This document shows positions 62,164-64,000 of a DNA stretch of 64,000 nt, piece after piece (position 1 is the first letter of the stretch; the number at the start of each line of letters is the position of its first letter). A program made the translations under genes and the position numbers. Under the pieces are notes generated by a model. The model did no database searches. It saw only the letters and a list, made by a program, of their open reading frames with translations, and was not told the origin of the DNA. Source of the stretch: Phycisphaerae bacterium (lineage in GTDB: Bacteria > Planctomycetota > Phycisphaerae > UBA1845 > UTPLA1); NCBI GenBank assembly GCA_019636475.1, contig JAHBXN010000004.1, positions 372,001-436,000 on the forward strand, read 5' to 3'.

Positions 62164-64000
62164 ATGGAGCAGGAGACTCGCCGAAAAACCGCCGGCGGCG
62201 CAACGCTGCCGTCCGCGGAAGCGACACCTCGTCCACGTTTCACAATTCCATCCGGCGAGTCCGTCGCCGCCGACAGCGTCCCCCAGGATGCGGCTCATCT
62301 CGCGGCTTCCCGGCCGAAGTCGGCGGATCGCAGCGGTCTGGCCTTCGGCGCGGGAGAGTCGGAACCAATCTCGCCGACCTCGCAGACCGTTTCCGGTTCC
62401 GGCGACGAGATTATGGAAGACCTCTCACGATTGAACGATGCGTCGCGTATGGTCGCAGGAATTCGCCAGTGGGTGGATTCGCAATCGACCGAAGAAGCGG
62501 CGATCCTGGCAAACCTGACGCGAGGGTCCGGCTTTTCCGTGCTCAAGGATCTCATGGGGTCAGATGAAGACGAAATGGATTCGCGTTCCATGCCGATCGC
62601 GGGCGCGCGTTTCCGGCCGCCGGCTGTTTCTGCGCGACAGTCGGAGGCGGCGAAGTTGGATCAGAACCCCCAATTAGGCCATGACCCCGATGCGGTTACG
62701 ACGGTAGAATCTCCGGGGCGAGAGGGGGCCCGGGGGGAGGTGCCGCAGGAACAATCGGCCACGGATTCGGACGAAGGCGTACTTGATATGGAAAGATCCC
62801 TCGACAAGCCCAAATCGCACGACCGCGGACCGTCGACCGATGTTGCCGCAAACGAAGGAGATCAATTCCTTCTGGCGGCCGAGCAGCGGCAGGCCCAGGA
62901 AGAATTGCGGCGAATCCGTGAGCGCGGTCCATCAGCAGGCCTCGTCGGCGGGGCGACCGGAATTCGGGGCGGGGACGAGCGCTCCGCGATGATCCGTGAT
63001 CGGGTCGCTCTGGCGCAGCGAGCACTCGATGAGAGGGCGCAAAAACTAAGTGAAGAACTTGCGCAGGAACGTGAGCGGCTCAAGGCCTATCGCGATCGTC
63101 TTCAAGCCAAGGCGCAGGAACTCCTCGAATCGACCCGGACACAGAAGCAGAAACTCGTCGAACAACGGGAAGAAATCGACCGGGCCGCGGCTGATCTGGC
63201 GGCGGCTCGTGCTGAATTCGAGGCCGCGCAATCACTTCTGGAAACAGAAAAATCCGCATTGGAATCGGCGCGCGCGGAACTGAGCGAACAGGCAGAGCTC
63301 GAGGCACGCAAAGCGACCGCGGAGCGATTTCACGAATTGGAATCGGAAGCAGCCCGCCGGCAGAGCGAGTATGAATCACGGCTTGCTCAGTTCGAAGCGG
63401 ACCGGGCGGCGTTCGAGAGCGAGAAGACGCGCGCTCGAGAGAAGCTGTTCGAGGAAATCGAGTCTGCTCGATCGGCTCGTATGCGCGAGGTGGAACTGGA
63501 GGCGGCGAATCGCGAAGCGGAATCAGCCGCTGCGCGAAGTCGGCTCGAAGCGGAAATTCGGGCGCTTGAGAATGAACGATCGCTCGCCGGCGAGAAGCTG
63601 CGGGACGAGATCGAAACAGCCCGCACGGCTCGGATGCGCGAGCTGGAACATGAAGCCGCCCAGCGCGAGGCGGAGTTCGCGGCCTCGCGAAACCGGCTTG
63701 TTTCGGAAATACAGGAATTTGAGGCTGAAAAGCAGCGGATTCGCGAAGCTACGTTGACGGAGGTCGAGCGTCTGAAGGCGCAACGCCTTGAGGAAGCTGA
63801 ACTTGAGCTTCGTCGAACCCGGGCGGATGCCGAGGCGGCTCGCGCGAATCTGGAGGATGCTCGGCGTGAATTTGAGGATGAAAAGCAGCGAATTCTCGAT
63901 CAACTGACATCGCAATCGGACGAGGCAACCCGAAATCGTCTGCGCGAACTGGACGAAGAATCGGCCAAACGGCGGACCGAGTTTGACAAGCGCGAGGCCG
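62164..64000 (+). CDS. Long coiled-coil protein, runs off the window
   Basis: An open frame of at least 612 codons that continues past the right edge. It starts at ATG 62164 (GGAG about ten bases upstream). The first ~270 residues are disordered and rich in Ser, Pro and acidic residues; from about 275 onward it is an almost unbroken coiled coil of Glu, Arg, Ala and Gln with segments such as ALDERAQKLSEELAQERERL. It resembles the coiled coil of the FHA protein and follows it by 136 bases, so the two may interact or be related by duplication. Its C-terminus is unseen. Confidence 0.75.
   Translation, partial: MEQETRRKTAGGATLPSAEATPRPRFTIPSGESVAADSVPQDAAHLAASRPKSADRSGLAFGAGESEPISPTSQTVSGSGDEIMEDLSRLNDASRMVAGIRQWVDSQSTEEAAILANLTRGSGFSVLKDLMGSDEDEMDSRSMPIAGARFRPPAVSARQSEAAKLDQNPQLGHDPDAVTTVESPGREGARGEVPQEQSATDSDEGVLDMERSLDKPKSHDRGPSTDVAANEGDQFLLAAEQRQAQEELRRIRERGPSAGLVGGATGIRGGDERSAMIRDRVALAQRALDERAQKLSEELAQERERLKAYRDRLQAKAQELLESTRTQKQKLVEQREEIDRAAADLAAARAEFEAAQSLLETEKSALESARAELSEQAELEARKATAERFHELESEAARRQSEYESRLAQFEADRAAFESEKTRAREKLFEEIESARSARMREVELEAANREAESAAARSRLEAEIRALENERSLAGEKLRDEIETARTARMRELEHEAAQREAEFAASRNRLVSEIQEFEAEKQRIREATLTEVERLKAQRLEEAELELRRTRADAEAARANLEDARREFEDEKQRILDQLTSQSDEATRNRLRELDEESAKRRTEFDKREA

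Overview
The window is one stretch of a GC-rich, ordinary-looking bacterial chromosome. Several features point to Planctomycetota, possibly a Phycisphaerae-like lineage: Ser/Thr kinase, FHA and zinc-ribbon proteins together, a PEP-CTERM protein, a very large DUF5117-type metalloprotease, multiheme cytochromes, TlpA proteins fused to outer-membrane-lipoprotein-sorting-like domains, and a topoisomerase I with many zinc ribbons. This placement is inferred from family composition; there is no rRNA in the window. I see no phage, transposase, integrase or CRISPR array. Genes lie in short runs on both strands.

Layout. 1-9.2 kb: a giant heparinase II/III - coiled coil - CgeB-like glycosyltransferase fusion, then two exported metallopeptidases on the minus strand. 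9.2-15.9 kb: topA, an orphan NapG/MauM-like ferredoxin, an orphan MoxR ATPase and a threonine-aldolase-type enzyme. 16.1-22.3 kb: a PEP-CTERM protein and a divergent multiheme cytochrome locus: a nonaheme c554-type cytochrome against a CbcL-like octaheme/diheme-b quinol-cytochrome fusion that is translationally coupled to a membrane-anchored triheme cytochrome. 22.3-27.4 kb: ribD and three successive exported TlpA-type thioredoxins, two with a DUF2092/LolA-like front half. 27.4-33.3 kb: a methyltransferase, a PA0069-family radical SAM protein, tRNA-Val(GAC), tRNA-Lys(CTT), inositol-3-phosphate synthase, a Cys/Met gamma enzyme and rnpA.

33.5-41.4 kb: a MacAB-like exporter operon, a lipoprotein hydrolase and mutS. 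41.6-47.3 kb: two ArnT/PMT-type membrane glycosyltransferases around a class I aminotransferase. 47.7-56.6 kb: a minus-strand run paaN - membrane methyltransferase - OmpR-type regulator - histidine kinase, then thrC, an RluD-type pseudouridine synthase and der. 56.7-64 kb: a zinc-ribbon protein, a zinc-ribbon Ser/Thr kinase, a tandem-FHA coiled-coil protein and a second long coiled-coil protein that runs off the window.

Two loci look most worth following up. The cytochrome locus could form a route from the quinone pool through periplasmic c-hemes to an outside or periplasmic acceptor, and the neighbouring TlpA proteins could help keep haem-attachment cysteines reduced. The 56.7-64 kb locus looks like a kinase / phosphothreonine-reader / filament-forming module in which the first two proteins share a zinc ribbon of identical spacing. 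Both proposals are inferences from domain content and gene order.
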